Of a stretch of DNA of 64,000 nucleotides, positions 44,095-53,225 are shown one piece after another (position 1 is the first letter of the stretch; the number at the start of each line of letters is the position of its first letter). Under the pieces are notes generated by a model, which searched no databases, was not told the origin of the DNA, and saw only the letters and a list, made by a program, of their open reading frames with translations. The DNA lies in NCBI RefSeq assembly GCF_004336745.1, contig NZ_SJXD01000022.1, positions 310,001 to 374,000 of the forward strand, read 5' to 3'. The DNA is from Roseococcus sp. SYP-B2431 (lineage in GTDB: Bacteria; Pseudomonadota; Alphaproteobacteria; Acetobacterales; Acetobacteraceae). Position numbers and translations under genes: made by a program.

Positions 44095-44820
44095 TCAGGC
44101 CGCGCTGAGGCGCATCTCGGGCAGCGGCGGCCGATAGGCCGAGGGCCCGCTGCCGTCGCGGATGATATAGCCGCGCCCCCAGACCGTGCCGATCACGTTC
44201 GCTGCGCCGGCGACCTGGAGCTTCTTGCGGAGCTTGCAGACGAAGACGTCGATGATCTTGCTGTCCGGCTCGTCCATGCCGCCATAGAGGTGGTCCAGGA
44301 AGTTCTCCTTCGACAGCACCGTTCCGCGGCGCATCAGCAGCAGCTCCAGGATGGCGTATTCCTTACCGGTGAGGTGGACCGTCCGACCCTGCACCGCCAC
44401 TTCCTTGGCGCCGAGATCCAGCGAGAGCGCGCCGAGCTGGATGCGCGGCTGGGAGAAGCCCTTGGAGCGGCGGATCATCGCCTGGAGCCGCGCGACCAGC
44501 TCGTCGGGCTCGAAGGGCTTGGACAGATAGTCGTCGGCGCCGACGGAGAGCCCGCGAACCTTGGCCTGGGTGCGCGAGACCGCCGAAAGCATGAGCACGG
44601 GCGCCTCGACCCGCGAGGCGCGGAGCTTGGAGACGACCTCGTACCCCTCCATGTCCGGCAGCATGAGGTCCACGACCACCGCGTCGTAATCGTAGAGGCG
44701 GGCGAGTTCCAGCGCCTCGGCGCCGCAATCTGCCACGTCGACCACCATCCGGTGCTGCTGCAGCTGGAACGCAATGCCGCGCGCGGCGGAGCGGTCGTCT
44801 TCGACCAGGAGGATACGCAT
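44095..44820 (-). CDS. ctrA: Cell-cycle response regulator CtrA
   Basis: OmpR-class master regulator of cell-cycle, motility or envelope genes in alphaproteobacteria, 241 residues. The receiver has E7/D8 acidic residues, phospho-acceptor D51 (AVVVDLMLPDMEG) and K in YLSKPFEPDEL. The DNA-binding domain shows the near-invariant HLTGKEYAILELL, FLDHLYGGMDEPDSKIIDVF and TVWGRGYIIRD that separate CtrA from other OmpR proteins. The C-terminus ends LSAA, like the ClpXP-recognised AA end of Caulobacter CtrA. GGAGAG lies seven bases before the ATG. A TTAA-N7-TTAA site upstream suggests autoregulation. Confidence 0.95.
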   Translation of the reverse strand: MRILLVEDDRSAARGIAFQLQQHRMVVDVADCGAEALELARLYDYDAVVVDLMLPDMEGYEVVSKLRASRVEAPVLMLSAVSRTQAKVRGLSVGADDYLSKPFEPDELVARLQAMIRRSKGFSQPRIQLGALSLDLGAKEVAVQGRTVHLTGKEYAILELLLMRRGTVLSKENFLDHLYGGMDEPDSKIIDVFVCKLRKKLQVAGAANVIGTVWGRGYIIRDGSGPSAYRPPLPEMRLSAA

Positions 44821-44835
44821 CGGGGGGCTCTCCAA

Positions 44836-44852
44836 CACACGTTTTGCGTGTG
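44836..44852 (-). promoter_or_regulatory. Inverted repeat in the ctrA leader
   Basis: CACACG and CGTGTG separated by five bases form a perfect six-pair stem, ending 15 bases before the ctrA ATG and next to the ribosome site. It could be an RNA hairpin affecting translation or a protein operator; the sequence does not decide. Confidence 0.4.
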
Positions 44853-44926
44853 AAGAAATACCACCCACGCGTGTGTCGGCCAAGCGTTTTTCAGGAGTTA
44901 TCGTGTATTTAAAAAAATTCTACCCA

Positions 44927-44941
44927 TTAAAGTTAACTTAA
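44927..44941 (-). promoter_or_regulatory. CtrA-type binding site TTAA-N7-TTAA upstream of ctrA
   Basis: TTAA at 44927-44930 and TTAA at 44938-44941 are separated by seven bases (AGTTAAC), the consensus spacing of full CtrA sites. It lies about 107-121 bases before the ctrA ATG inside an AT-rich patch. In DNA this GC-rich the chance occurrence is low. Autoregulation is the simplest reading. Confidence 0.7.
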
Positions 44942-45081
44942 TGCCTCATTTTGTGAAGCTCCACGGGCATCGACCCGCTCGGAATGGACCAACACAAGCC
45001 ACCGTCTCATAAATCAGGCATATAGGCTGACTGCCCCACAGACGCCGGCCATTGAGCAGAAAATTGAGACGGTCGGGCACG

Positions 45082-45113
45082 AAAAAGGGGCGCGCCCTGG
45101 CAGGCGCGCCCCC
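45082..45113 (-). terminator. Rho-independent terminator of the aroA-cmk-rpsA unit
   Basis: On the minus strand a perfect ten-pair stem GGGGCGCGCC / GGCGCGCCCC (45087-45096 and 45103-45112) with a six-base loop is followed by TTTTT (45082-45086). It starts about 36 bases after the rpsA stop. Confidence 0.92.
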
Positions 45114-45148
45114 GATCATCCCGGCCAGCCGACGCCGGTGCAGAACCT

Positions 45149-46870
45149 TTACTCCGCTTCGCTGGCCTGCTCGCGGCGGCGGCGGATGGCCGCGCCGAGA
45201 ATGTCGCCCAGCGACGCGCCGGAATCGGCCGTGCCGTACTCCTTCACGGCCTCGCGCTCCTCCTCGATCTCCTTGCCCTTCACGGTCAGGGAGAGGCGGC
45301 GGGCGGCGCGGTCCACGGCGGTGATCTTCGCATCGACCTTCTCGCCGATGGCGAACTTGTCGGGGCGCTGATCCTGGCGGTCACGCGCCAGTTCCGCACG
45401 GCGGATGAAGCCGGTCAGCACGTCGTTGACCTTCACCTCGATCCCGTTGGTCTCGATCTTGGTGACGGTGCAGGTGACGATGTCGCCCTTCTTCACATTG
45501 TCCAGCACCTCGGCGGCCGGATCGGCCTCGAGCTGCTTGATGCCCAGCGAGATGCGCTCCTTCTCGACATCGACGTCGAGAACCTTCGCCTTCACCATGT
45601 CGCCCTTCTTGTAGGCGGCGATGGCGGACTCGCCCGGCAGATCCCAGCTGAGATCGGAGAGATGGACCATGCCGTCCACATCCGGGCCGACGCCGATGAA
45701 CAAGCCGAACTCGGTGATGTTGCGGATCTCGCCCTCGATCTCGCTGCCCAGCGGGTGATCCTGCAGGAAGACCTCCCACGGGTTGCCCTGGGCCTGCTTG
45801 AGGCCGAGCGAGATGCGGCGCTTCGGCTCGTCCACGTCCAGGATCAGCACGTCCACCTGCTCGGAGGTCGCGACGATCTTGCCCGGATGGACGTTCTTCT
45901 TCGTCCAGGACATCTCGCTCACATGGACGAGGCCCTCGACGCCCGGCTCCAGCTCCACGAAGGCGCCGTAGTCGGTGATGTTGGTCACGCGGCCGGAGAA
46001 CTTGGCGTTGACCGGGTACTTGATGGCCACGCCGTCCCACGGATCGGACATCAGCTGCTTCATGCCGAGGCTGATGCGCTGCGTGTCGCTGTTGAAGCGG
46101 ATGACCTGCACCTTCACCTGCTGGCCGATCGTCAGGGCCTCGCTCGGGTGGTTGATGCGGCGCCAGGCGATGTCGGTGACATGCAGCAGGCCGTCCACGC
46201 CGCCCAGATCCACGAAGGCGCCGTAATCGGTGATGTTCTTGACGACGCCGTCGAGAACCATGCCTTCCTTGAGGCCCTGCACCAGCTCGGCGCGCTGCTC
46301 GGCGCGCGTCTCTTCGAGAACGGCACGGCGGCTGACGACGATGTTGCCGCGGGCGCGGTCCATCTTGAGGATCTGGAAGGGCTGCGACTGACCCATCAGC
46401 GGGCCCACGTCGCGAACGGGGCGGATATCGACCTGCGAACCGGGAAGGAAGGCCACGGCGCCGCCGAGGTCGACGGTGAAGCCGCCCTTGACCCGGCCGA
46501 AGAGCACGCCGTTGACGCGCTGGTTCGCGGCGAAGGCCTTTTCGAGGTTGGTCCAGGCCTCCTCGCGGCGGGCCTTCTCGCGCGAGAGCACGATGGAGCC
46601 GTCACGGTCCTCGTAGCGCTCCACGAAGAGGTCGACGACGTCGCCCGGCTTGATCTCGGGCTTCATGCCCTGGGGCGCGAATTCCTTGAGGGGCACGCGG
46701 CCTTCGCTCTTGAGGCCCACGTCCACGACGGCGAAGTCATCATCGATGCGGATGATCTTGCCGGACACGACGGAGCCGGCGAAGCCGGTATTGGCGCCCA
46801 GCATCTCATCGAGAAGCGTGGCGAAGTCTTCGGAGCCGCCGCTCGTGGCGGGGCTGGTGGCAGATGCCAT
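45149..46870 (-). CDS. rpsA: 30S ribosomal protein S1
   Basis: Large ribosomal RNA-binding protein needed to load mRNA with weak ribosome sites, 573 residues. Six S1 OB-fold repeats are present, for example GSVVSGKIIRIDDDFAVVDV, GVLFGRVKGGFTVDL, GVVKNITDYGAFVDLGG, GRVTNITDYGAFVELEPG, GEIRNITEFGLFIGVG and KGDIVTCTVTKIETNGIEV. The ATG at 46870 gives MASATSPATSGGSEDFATLL, the usual alphaproteobacterial start; open frame further upstream is not conserved. It ends the aroA-cmk-rpsA order and is followed by a strong terminator. Confidence 0.97.
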   Translation of the reverse strand: MASATSPATSGGSEDFATLLDEMLGANTGFAGSVVSGKIIRIDDDFAVVDVGLKSEGRVPLKEFAPQGMKPEIKPGDVVDLFVERYEDRDGSIVLSREKARREEAWTNLEKAFAANQRVNGVLFGRVKGGFTVDLGGAVAFLPGSQVDIRPVRDVGPLMGQSQPFQILKMDRARGNIVVSRRAVLEETRAEQRAELVQGLKEGMVLDGVVKNITDYGAFVDLGGVDGLLHVTDIAWRRINHPSEALTIGQQVKVQVIRFNSDTQRISLGMKQLMSDPWDGVAIKYPVNAKFSGRVTNITDYGAFVELEPGVEGLVHVSEMSWTKKNVHPGKIVATSEQVDVLILDVDEPKRRISLGLKQAQGNPWEVFLQDHPLGSEIEGEIRNITEFGLFIGVGPDVDGMVHLSDLSWDLPGESAIAAYKKGDMVKAKVLDVDVEKERISLGIKQLEADPAAEVLDNVKKGDIVTCTVTKIETNGIEVKVNDVLTGFIRRAELARDRQDQRPDKFAIGEKVDAKITAVDRAARRLSLTVKGKEIEEEREAVKEYGTADSGASLGDILGAAIRRRREQASEAE

Positions 46871-47034
46871 GTGGCGATGTTGTCCTGAGTCGAGCGCGGG
46901 GCCGAGGCCCTGCATTCCGGGTCTTGCGCCACCGCCCGGCGTCCGGTCGGTCACGGCTTGCGGAAGGATCCGCCGAGGTCTCCAGGCGCGCGTGACGGTC
47001 CGCGCCGATCCGGCCACATTCAAGTGGCGCGCGT

Positions 47035-47063
47035 TACATCCGCTCTGATTTCCTCACCGTCAA
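47035..47063 (-). promoter_or_regulatory. Possible promoter for rpsA
   Basis: On the minus strand TTGACG (47058-47063) lies 17 bases before GATGTA, a moderate sigma70-like pair in the 200-base gap between cmk and rpsA. The -10 match is weak. A separate rpsA promoter is expected from other bacteria, but this exact site is tentative. Confidence 0.3.
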
Positions 47064-47070
47064 GCGGAAA

Positions 47071-47706
47071 TCACTTCCTTCTCGTGGATTCCACGATTCG
47101 CACCGCGGCTGCGAAGGCCGTGTCCGCGTCGAGGCCCGTGGTATCGAGCAGCACGGCGTCCCGGGCCGGGACGAGGGGCGCGACATCCCGCGCCGCATCA
47201 CGGGCATCGCGGGCGGCCATCTCGGCCGCGACCTCTTCCAGGGCGGGCGCGGCGCCCTTGGCCAGGAGCTCGGCATGGCGGCGGCGGGCGCGCTCCTCCG
47301 CGCTGGCCGTGACGAAGAGCTTCACCTGCGCCTCGGGGAAGACGACCGTCCCGATGTCGCGCCCGTCGAGCACCGCGCCATGGGCCGCGCCGAAGCCGCG
47401 CTGGAAGTCGAGCAGCGCGGCGCGAACGGCCGGAATAGCGGCAACCTTGCTGGCCGCGGCGTCGGCGGCCCGGTTGCGCAGGTCGCCGCGCGTGAAGTCG
47501 CCAGGGGTGAGCGCGCGCGCTGCCCGCTCCGCGGCGACCGGGTCGGCGGGGTCGGCCCCGGCGTCCAGCACGCGGCGGCCGGTGGCGCGGTAGAGCAGGC
47601 CCGTGTCGAGATAGGGCAGCCCAAGATGCGCGGCGAGCCGCCGGGCCAGCGTCCCCTTGCCGGCCGCCGCGGGGCCGTCCACCGCGATGACCAGCGGCGC
47701 CGTCAC
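47071..47706 (-). CDS. cmk: Cytidylate kinase
   Basis: Phosphorylates CMP and dCMP, 211 residues. P-loop [20 protein letters not shown] at the N-terminus, [14 protein letters not shown] and [20 protein letters not shown] with [17 protein letters not shown] are Cmk hallmarks. The start is GTG at 47706, overlapping the aroA stop in GTGA, so translation is coupled. The order aroA-cmk-rpsA is widely conserved. Confidence 0.97.
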   Translation of the reverse strand: MTAPLVIAVDGPAAAGKGTLARRLAAHLGLPYLDTGLLYRATGRRVLDAGADPADPVAAERAARALTPGDFTRGDLRNRAADAAASKVAAIPAVRAALLDFQRGFGAAHGAVLDGRDIGTVVFPEAQVKLFVTASAEERARRRHAELLAKGAAPALEEVAAEMAARDARDAARDVAPLVPARDAVLLDTTGLDADTAFAAAVRIVESTRRK

Positions 47707-49052
47707 GCCGGAACCATGGTCTCGGCCCCCAGCGCGCCCCGCATCAGCGGGAGAAAGTTGGGGAAGCTGGTGGCGATGAAGCTGCCGTCGTCGATCGAGA
47801 GCGGCGTCTTGCAGGCGAGTCCCAGGACCAGCGCGCTCATGGCCAGGCGGTGATCCATCTGGGTCGCGACGACCCCACCGCCCGGGGGCGGGCCGCCGCA
47901 GCCATGGACGATCAGGTCGTCGCCCTCGATCTCGCAGCGCGCCCCGGCCACACGCAGCATCTCGGCGGTGCCGATGAGGCGGTCGCTCTCCTTCACGCGC
48001 AGCTCGGCGAGGCCGCGGAAGCGGCTGGTGCCGGTCGCGCAGGCGGCCGCCACGGCGAGGATGGGATACTCGTCGATCATGCTGGGCGCCCGCTCCGGCG
48101 GGACATCGACGGCGCGCAGACCGGTGAACTCCACGGTGAGATCGCCGACCGCCTCGCCGCCCTCCAGCCGGGCATCGCCGACCTCCAGCTTCGCGCCCAT
48201 CTCGCGCAGCGAATCGAAAAGGCCGGTGCGCAGCGGATTCAGCCCGACATTGCCGATCACCAGCCGCGAGCCGGGCACGATCAGCGCCGCCACAAGGAAG
48301 AAGCCGGCCGAGGAAGGATCCCCCGGCACGTTCACCGCCGCCGCGCGCAGCTCCGGCTGGCCGGTCAGCTCGACGATCCGGCCGTGCCCCCGGGCCTCCA
48401 CGCGCACCTTCGCGCCGAAATGGCGCAGCATGTTCTCCGAATGGTCGCGCGTCGCCTCAGGCTCCACCACACGGGTGATGCCGGGGGCGCAGAGGCCGGC
48501 CAGCAGGCAGGCGCTCTTCACCTGGGCGGAAGCGACCGGGAGCGTGTAGTCCAGCGGCAGCGGATCGCGCGCGCCCTCGATGGCCAGCGGCAGCCGCCCG
48601 CCCTCGCGGAAGGAGAAACGGGCCCCGCAGGCGGCCAGCGGATCGGTCACGCGGCGCATCGGGCGGCGCCGCAGGCTGGCGTCGCCGGTCATGACCGCGA
48701 AGAGGGGATGGCCGGCCAGCAGTCCGCAGATCAGCCGCGCGGCCGTGCCGGAATTGCCCATGTCGAGCACGTCGGCCGGCTCGGTCAGCCCGCCGATGCC
48801 GCGGCCGGCCACGCGCCAGCGCCCTGGTCCGAGGTGATCCACCGTCGCGCCCAGCAGGCGCATGGCGGCCGCGGTCCGCAGAACGTCCTCGCCTTCCAGC
48901 AGCCCCTCGATCTCGGTGGTGCCCACGGCGAGCGCGCCGAACATCAGCGCGCGATGGCTGATCGACTTGTCGCCTGGCACGGTGAGACGCCCGGAGAGAC
49001 CCCTCGGGGCCGGGCTGGAACGCAGTGGGGTGGGGTTCTGATCGTGGGACAT
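47703..49052 (-). CDS. aroA: 3-phosphoshikimate 1-carboxyvinyltransferase (EPSP synthase)
   Basis: Sixth step of the shikimate pathway, 449 residues. Motifs are [20 protein letters not shown] near residue 20, [51 protein letters not shown], and [19 protein letters not shown] with the catalytic aspartate of [16 protein letters not shown] is near the C-terminus. The LAG and AGH context after GNSGTAARL resembles the class II (CP4-like) enzymes of alphaproteobacteria. The ATG at 49052 was chosen; upstream in-frame codons are not conserved. It opens the aroA-cmk-rpsA unit and is divergent from the TIGR02300 gene. Confidence 0.96.
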   Translation of the reverse strand: MSHDQNPTPLRSSPAPRGLSGRLTVPGDKSISHRALMFGALAVGTTEIEGLLEGEDVLRTAAAMRLLGATVDHLGPGRWRVAGRGIGGLTEPADVLDMGNSGTAARLICGLLAGHPLFAVMTGDASLRRRPMRRVTDPLAACGARFSFREGGRLPLAIEGARDPLPLDYTLPVASAQVKSACLLAGLCAPGITRVVEPEATRDHSENMLRHFGAKVRVEARGHGRIVELTGQPELRAAAVNVPGDPSSAGFFLVAALIVPGSRLVIGNVGLNPLRTGLFDSLREMGAKLEVGDARLEGGEAVGDLTVEFTGLRAVDVPPERAPSMIDEYPILAVAAACATGTSRFRGLAELRVKESDRLIGTAEMLRVAGARCEIEGDDLIVHGCGGPPPGGGVVATQMDHRLAMSALVLGLACKTPLSIDDGSFIATSFPNFLPLMRGALGAETMVPA

Positions 49053-49134
49053 CTTCCACCCCGTTTGACACCGACGCGCGGCCCGTGGCAATGCGCCCCG
49101 CTGCCCAGACGGGCATAAGGAATCAGAGGGCTCC

Positions 49135-49458
49135 ATGGCAAAGCCTGAACTTGGTTTGAAGCGCACCTGCGTGGCCTGCAGCGCGAAGTTTTACGACATG
49201 GGCAAGCAGCCGGCCGCCTGCCCGAAATGCGGCACCGAGCAGCCGGCGGAGCAGCCGCGCCCGCGCCGTTCCGCCAATATCGTCCCTGACGAGAAGCTCA
49301 AGAAGCGTCCTGCCGCGGCGGCGGAGGCGGATGGCGACGACGTCGAGCTGGAGGACGTCGAGGCCGATGCCGTCGAGGATGCCGACGAGCTCGAGGACGA
49401 GGACGAGGCGATCGCCGACGAGATCGAGGTCGAGACCGACCGCGAGGAAGAGGGTTAG
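49135..49458 (+). CDS. TIGR02300 (FYDLN acid) family protein
   Basis: A 107-residue protein with an N-terminal zinc-ribbon ([20 protein letters not shown], then CG; two CxxC pairs) and a very acidic C-terminal half ([20 protein letters not shown] and on). The FYD motif and the position divergent from aroA match the alphaproteobacterial FYDLN family; here it reads FYDMGKQP instead of FYDLNRDP. Function is not known; the layout suggests a nucleic-acid or transcription-machinery contact. Confidence 0.88.
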   Translation: MAKPELGLKRTCVACSAKFYDMGKQPAACPKCGTEQPAEQPRPRRSANIVPDEKLKKRPAAAAEADGDDVELEDVEADAVEDADELEDEDEAIADEIEVETDREEEG

Positions 49459-49481
49459 GCTCACGGCGGCGCCGGACGCGC

Positions 49482-49560
49482 GCCTGGCTTCGCCGCGCCG
49501 CTGAACCGCGAGGCCGACCGGTTCGGTTGGGCGGCGCCGGACGCTTTGCGGCCGGATTCT
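49482..49560 (+). repeat. Dispersed intergenic repeat, copy after the TIGR02300 gene
   Basis: Cores CTTCGCCGCGCC (49488-49499) and TGGGCGGCGCC (49528-49538), followed by GCGGCCGGA near 49549. The copy at 55485 shares the left flank (TGGCTTCGCCGCGCCGCTG) and the right flank as well. It sits 24 bases after the TIGR02300 stop. Confidence 0.65.
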
Positions 49561-49665
49561 CGAAGGGTGCGGGGCTTTCGGGCGGATCCTCGTACCCGCA
49601 GGTCCGGGCTGCCCTGCGTCCGGCTCCGGTTGCGGTACGGCGCCCGCGCTCGTATCTAGCGAGCC

Positions 49666-50199
49666 ATGCGCGGTCTCGCCCTAGCCTCTCCCCTGGCCTT
49701 CCTGCTGACGCTCGCCATCCCTGCCGCCCAGGCGCAGCAGCGGAGCGCGCCCGCCGCGCGTCCCGCGCAGCTCGGCACCTTCCAGGCCTGGACCGCGGCG
49801 ACCCACACCGAAGGCGGCCAGAAGGTCTGCTACGCCTTCACCCGCGCGCGCAGCCTGGACGGCGTGCCGGGGCGCGAGCAGAACAACGTCATGCTCGTGG
49901 TGACGCACCGGCCCGGCAGCCGCGATCAGGTCGCCTTCCGCGCCGGCTATCCCTTCCCGCGCAACGCCGAGGCGCGGCTCTTCGTCGGCTCCAACGAGCT
50001 GCCCTTCTACACCTCGGGCGACACCGCCTTCGCGCGCGACGGCCGCGCCGTGGTCGCCGCGCTGCGCAGCGGACGCGAGGCGCTGGGCCGCGGGCCCGGG
50101 CCGAACGGACGCGGCCAGGCCGCCGACACCTTCGGGCTGAACGGCTTCTCCCAGGCCTATGACGCCATCTCGCGCGAATGCCCGGCGGCGCGCAGATGA
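49666..50199 (+). CDS. IalB-like (invasion-associated locus B) secreted protein
   Basis: A 177-residue exported protein with signal peptide ([20 protein letters not shown], cut after AQA). The mature part has [41 protein letters not shown] and [17 protein letters not shown], resembling the IalB fold. The cysteines in GGQKVCYAF and in SRECPAARR may form a disulfide. Its stop overlaps the rlmN start in ATGA. IalB-type proteins are widespread in non-pathogens and need not imply invasion. Confidence 0.8.
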   Translation: MRGLALASPLAFLLTLAIPAAQAQQRSAPAARPAQLGTFQAWTAATHTEGGQKVCYAFTRARSLDGVPGREQNNVMLVVTHRPGSRDQVAFRAGYPFPRNAEARLFVGSNELPFYTSGDTAFARDGRAVVAALRSGREALGRGPGPNGRGQAADTFGLNGFSQAYDAISRECPAARR

Positions 50200-51398
50200 G
50201 CACCGCCTTCCCGCCCGCCAACCGCGTGGCCCAGCCGGCGGATGGCCTGACCGAGGCGGAACGGCTGCGCATCCTGGCCAAGTCCGCGATCTTCGCGCCG
50301 CCGCCCATGACGGACGAAGCCGGCCGGCGCGAGCTGGTCGGGCTGACGCGCGAGGAACTGGCGGCCGAGATGCTCGCGATCGGCGAGAAGCCCTTCCGCG
50401 CCAAGCAGCTCTGGCACTGGATCTATCACCAGGGCGTCCGCGACTTCGCCGCAATGAACACGATCGCCCGGCCGTTGCAGGCGAAGCTGGCCGAGCGCTT
50501 CACCATCGGCCGCCCCGGCATCACGACCGAGCAGACCTCCACCGACGGCACCCGCAAGTGGCTGTTCAAGTGGCGAGACGGGCAGGAGGTCGAGACCGTC
50601 TACATCCCCGACGACGATCGCGGAGCGCTGTGCATCTCGACGCAGGTGGGCTGCACGCTCAGCTGCTCCTTCTGCCACACGGGCACGCAGAAGCTGGTGC
50701 GGAACCTGGGCACGGCAGAGATCGTCGGCCAGTTCATGGCCGCGCGCGACAGCTATGGCGAGTGGCCGACGCCCAAGGGAGAAGAGGGCCGGCGCGTCTC
50801 CAACATCGTCGTGATGGGGATGGGCGAGCCGCTCTACAATTACGAGGCGACGGCCCGCGCGCTGAACATCGTGATGGACCATGAGGGCATCGCCCTTTCG
50901 CGCCGGCGGATCACGCTCAGCACCTCCGGCGTCGTTCCCATGATGGACAAGTGCGGCGAGGAGCTGGGCGTGAACCTGGCCGTCTCGCTGCACGCCGTCC
51001 GCGACGAGCTGCGCGACGAGCTGGTGCCGCTGAACCGGAAGTATCCGATCGCCGAGCTGCTGGCGGCGTGCCGGCGCTATCCCGGCGCCTCCAATGCGCG
51101 GCGCATCACCTTCGAATATGTGATGCTGCGCGGCGTGAACGACAGCGAAGCCGAGGCGCATGAGCTCGTCCGCCTGCTGCGCGACCTGCCGGCCAAGGTG
51201 AACCTGATCCCGTTCAACCCCTGGCCCGGCAGTGCCTACCAGACCTCCACGCCCGAGGCCGTGCGGCGCTTCGCCGCCATCCTGAACGACGCCGGCTATT
51301 CCAGCCCGATCCGCCGGCCGCGCGGGCGCGACATCCTCGCCGCCTGCGGGCAGCTCAAGACCGAAAGCGAGCGCGCGCGGCGCATCACCGCCGCGTGA
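50196..51398 (+). CDS. rlmN: Dual-specificity 23S rRNA/tRNA methyltransferase RlmN
   Basis: Radical-SAM enzyme that methylates A2503 of 23S rRNA and A37 of some tRNAs, 400 residues. The cluster motif is [11 protein letters not shown] (CxxxCxxC) near residue 157, preceded by [10 protein letters not shown] and followed by [13 protein letters not shown]. The methyl-carrying cysteine is likely in ILAACGQLK near the C-terminus, and the second in CTL region context fits RlmN. ATG at 50196 overlaps the IalB-like stop by four bases and was chosen over a start six codons upstream. Confidence 0.96.
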   Translation: MSTAFPPANRVAQPADGLTEAERLRILAKSAIFAPPPMTDEAGRRELVGLTREELAAEMLAIGEKPFRAKQLWHWIYHQGVRDFAAMNTIARPLQAKLAERFTIGRPGITTEQTSTDGTRKWLFKWRDGQEVETVYIPDDDRGALCISTQVGCTLSCSFCHTGTQKLVRNLGTAEIVGQFMAARDSYGEWPTPKGEEGRRVSNIVVMGMGEPLYNYEATARALNIVMDHEGIALSRRRITLSTSGVVPMMDKCGEELGVNLAVSLHAVRDELRDELVPLNRKYPIAELLAACRRYPGASNARRITFEYVMLRGVNDSEAEAHELVRLLRDLPAKVNLIPFNPWPGSAYQTSTPEAVRRFAAILNDAGYSSPIRRPRGRDILAACGQLKTESERARRITAA

Positions 51399-51456
51399 GC
51401 TGCGGATTTTCCGTAGCGACATCGCCGATCGCCCCATCCTCCGAGAATTGAATCAG

Positions 51457-52647
51457 ATGACCGAAGGTCGCGCCGGCGCCGGCAATCCCCCCCAGGTCGC
51501 GATCTGGCTGCTGTCGCTGGCGGCCTTCGGCTCAGCCGCCGGCATGCGGATCATGGACCCGCTGATGCCCATGGTCGCCGCGGATTTCGGAGTGACCGTC
51601 TCGAACATCGCGGTCGTCGTGGCGATCTTCATGCTGTTCTACGGCAGCGGCCAGGTGGCGACGGGCCCCCTGGGCGACCGGCTGGGCAAGCTGCGCGTGG
51701 TGGCGGTCGCGCTGGTGCTCTTCGGCCTCCTCACCCTCCTCGCGGAATTCGCCACGACGGTGACGCAGCTGGCCATCCTGCGCGCGGCCAGCGGGCTAGT
51801 GGCCGGCGCGATCATCCCGCTGTTGCTGGCTCATATCGGCGATACCGTACCCTATGCGGACCGGCAGGCGGTGATCGGTCAGTTCCTCATCGGCAATGTG
51901 ATGGCACAGCTGATGACAGGGCCGATCTCGGGCGTGATCGGCCAGCATTTCGGATGGCAGGCGAGCTACCTGGCCTTCGGCGCATTCACCCTCGCGGTGG
52001 GGGTGATCATGGCCTCGCTGCTGGGGCGCCGGATGCTCCATGCCCCGCCGGCCGGCCCGCGCGGGCAGAGCGGGCTGATGGCCTATGCGAAGATCCTGAA
52101 GAGCCCCTCGGCGCGGAAGCTGATGTTCGCGGCCTTCCTCGACGGCGCGCTGCTCTTCGGTGGCGCCTTCCCCTTCATCGCCTCCTATCTCATCGAGGAT
52201 TTCTCGCTGAGCGCCGGCGAAGCGGGGCTGGTCGTGGCCTTCTTCGGCGTGGGCGCGATCTTCTACACGCGGCTGGCGCGGCGGATGGTGCGGCGCTTCG
52301 GCGAGCGCGGATTGCTGCTCGGCGGCGGGCTGGGCCTCGCGGCCGGGCTGGCGCTGACGGCGCTGGCCCCGGCCTGGGGCTTCGTGCTCGCGATGCAGCT
52401 GGCGCTGGGCTTCTGCTTCTACAGCTTCCATGGCGTGCTGCAGGCGCGGGCGACGGAGGCTCTGCCCGAGGCGCGGGGGACTTCGGTGTCGTGCTTCGCC
52501 ATGTCGCTGTTCCTGGGCCAGACGACGGGTTCCTTGGTCTTCGCAGGGGTGATCGCCACCGGAGGCTATCGGGCGTGCTTCCTGCTGTCGGCCTTGGGCA
52601 TGGTCGTGTTCGCCGTGTGGGTCAGAGGCGTCTCGAGCCGGTCCTGA
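51457..52647 (+). CDS. MFS drug-type exporter
   Basis: A 12-segment inner-membrane transporter of the DHA type, 396 residues. The first segment follows a short N-terminus; the MFS loop motif between helices 2 and 3 reads GPLGDRLGKLRVV, and GLVAGAIIPLLLAHIGDTVP resembles motif C/B regions. A central cytoplasmic loop contains RMLHAPPAGPRGQSG. The ATG at 51457 was preferred over a TTG three codons upstream. It may export drugs or metabolites; no regulator is adjacent. Confidence 0.88.
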   Translation: MTEGRAGAGNPPQVAIWLLSLAAFGSAAGMRIMDPLMPMVAADFGVTVSNIAVVVAIFMLFYGSGQVATGPLGDRLGKLRVVAVALVLFGLLTLLAEFATTVTQLAILRAASGLVAGAIIPLLLAHIGDTVPYADRQAVIGQFLIGNVMAQLMTGPISGVIGQHFGWQASYLAFGAFTLAVGVIMASLLGRRMLHAPPAGPRGQSGLMAYAKILKSPSARKLMFAAFLDGALLFGGAFPFIASYLIEDFSLSAGEAGLVVAFFGVGAIFYTRLARRMVRRFGERGLLLGGGLGLAAGLALTALAPAWGFVLAMQLALGFCFYSFHGVLQARATEALPEARGTSVSCFAMSLFLGQTTGSLVFAGVIATGGYRACFLLSALGMVVFAVWVRGVSSRS

Positions 52648-52653
52648 CAGTCG

Positions 52654-52968
52654 TCACGGGCCTGGCCACCCTCCCTCGGGCCAGTCCCGGGCTGAATGAA
52701 TGACGTGGAGAATGATGACGCTCTCGCCGCCCGACGGCATGCTTCGGAAGGTGTAGGCCACGATATAGGGGCGGCCGGCCACGACTTTTTCGTAGGTTCC
52801 GCTCACTCGGCCGCGCCGGCCCGTCGCCGCCGCGCCCAGTCGTTCCGCCGCCTCGCGGATCCCGGCCAGCACCCGCCGGGCCGCCGAGGGATTGCGCTCC
52901 GCGATATAGCCGATGCTTCGATCAAGCTCCTCCAGCGCAGTCGCGGCCCAGAAGACAGGCCGATTCAA
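52654..52968 (-). CDS. ParE/RelE-type toxin
   Basis: A 104-residue toxin-like protein of the ParE/RelE superfamily: VFWAATALEELDRSIGYIAE at the start, RVLAGIREAAERLG in the middle and GRPYIVAYTFRSM, then SVIILHVIHSARDWPEGG at the end. The start codon is TTG at 52968, overlapping the antitoxin stop (TTGA), so its translation depends on the antitoxin gene and should be low. ParE-type proteins poison gyrase, RelE-type cleave mRNA; the sequence alone does not settle which. Confidence 0.85.
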   Translation of the reverse strand: MNRPVFWAATALEELDRSIGYIAERNPSAARRVLAGIREAAERLGAAATGRRGRVSGTYEKVVAGRPYIVAYTFRSMPSGGESVIILHVIHSARDWPEGGWPGP

Positions 52969-53225
52969 CCTTTGCCGCGCTCGGCGGCCGCGATGGTCGC
53001 TTCGAGTCGGGCCATGGCTTCATCCTGCGGCACGAGTCGCCCAGCATCGGCATCCACAAGGCCGCGTTCGATCGCCAGCACGATGCCGGCTTCGCGCTCC
53101 ACGTATTTCGCGATGGCCTCGGCCGCCAGGAAGGACTTGGAGCGATGGGTCGAGGCCGCAAGGCGGTCGAGCTGATCCTTGATCTCTTGCGTGACCCGGA
53201 TCGTCAGGGTGGTGCTGGATGGCAT
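52965..53225 (-). CDS. Ribbon-helix-helix antitoxin (ParD/CopG-like)
   Basis: An 86-residue partner of the toxin gene. The N-terminal ribbon-helix-helix reads TTLTIRVTQEIKDQLDRLAA and is followed by SKSFLAAEAIAKYVEREAG; the C-terminal part (VDADAGRLVPQDEAMARLEA) would wrap the toxin. ATG at 53225 was chosen; an ATG at 53240 is possible. It overlaps the toxin by four bases, in standard antitoxin-first order, and should autoregulate the pair. Confidence 0.85.
   Translation of the reverse strand: MPSSTTLTIRVTQEIKDQLDRLAASTHRSKSFLAAEAIAKYVEREAGIVLAIERGLVDADAGRLVPQDEAMARLEATIAAAERGKG

Larger units (their letters stand above)
44821..45148. other. AT-rich ctrA-rpsA intergenic region
   Basis: 328 bases with no protein gene. 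It holds the ctrA leader and its CtrA-like site, an inverted repeat (ACCGTCTCA at 45001-45009, TGAGACGGT at 45065-45073) and the rpsA terminator. It is clearly AT-richer than its surroundings between 44880 and 44960, as expected for a regulated promoter. No GANTC methylation site was noticed in the leader. Confidence 0.6.

Noticed and set aside
49459-49665. Possible tRNA or small RNA in the gap after the TIGR02300 gene
   Set aside because: No cloverleaf or TTCGAAT-type T-arm found; the sequence is explained by the dispersed repeat.
51391-51412. Stem CTGCGGA/TCCGTAG after rlmN as a terminator
   Set aside because: Only seven pairs with one G-T and no T-run behind it.
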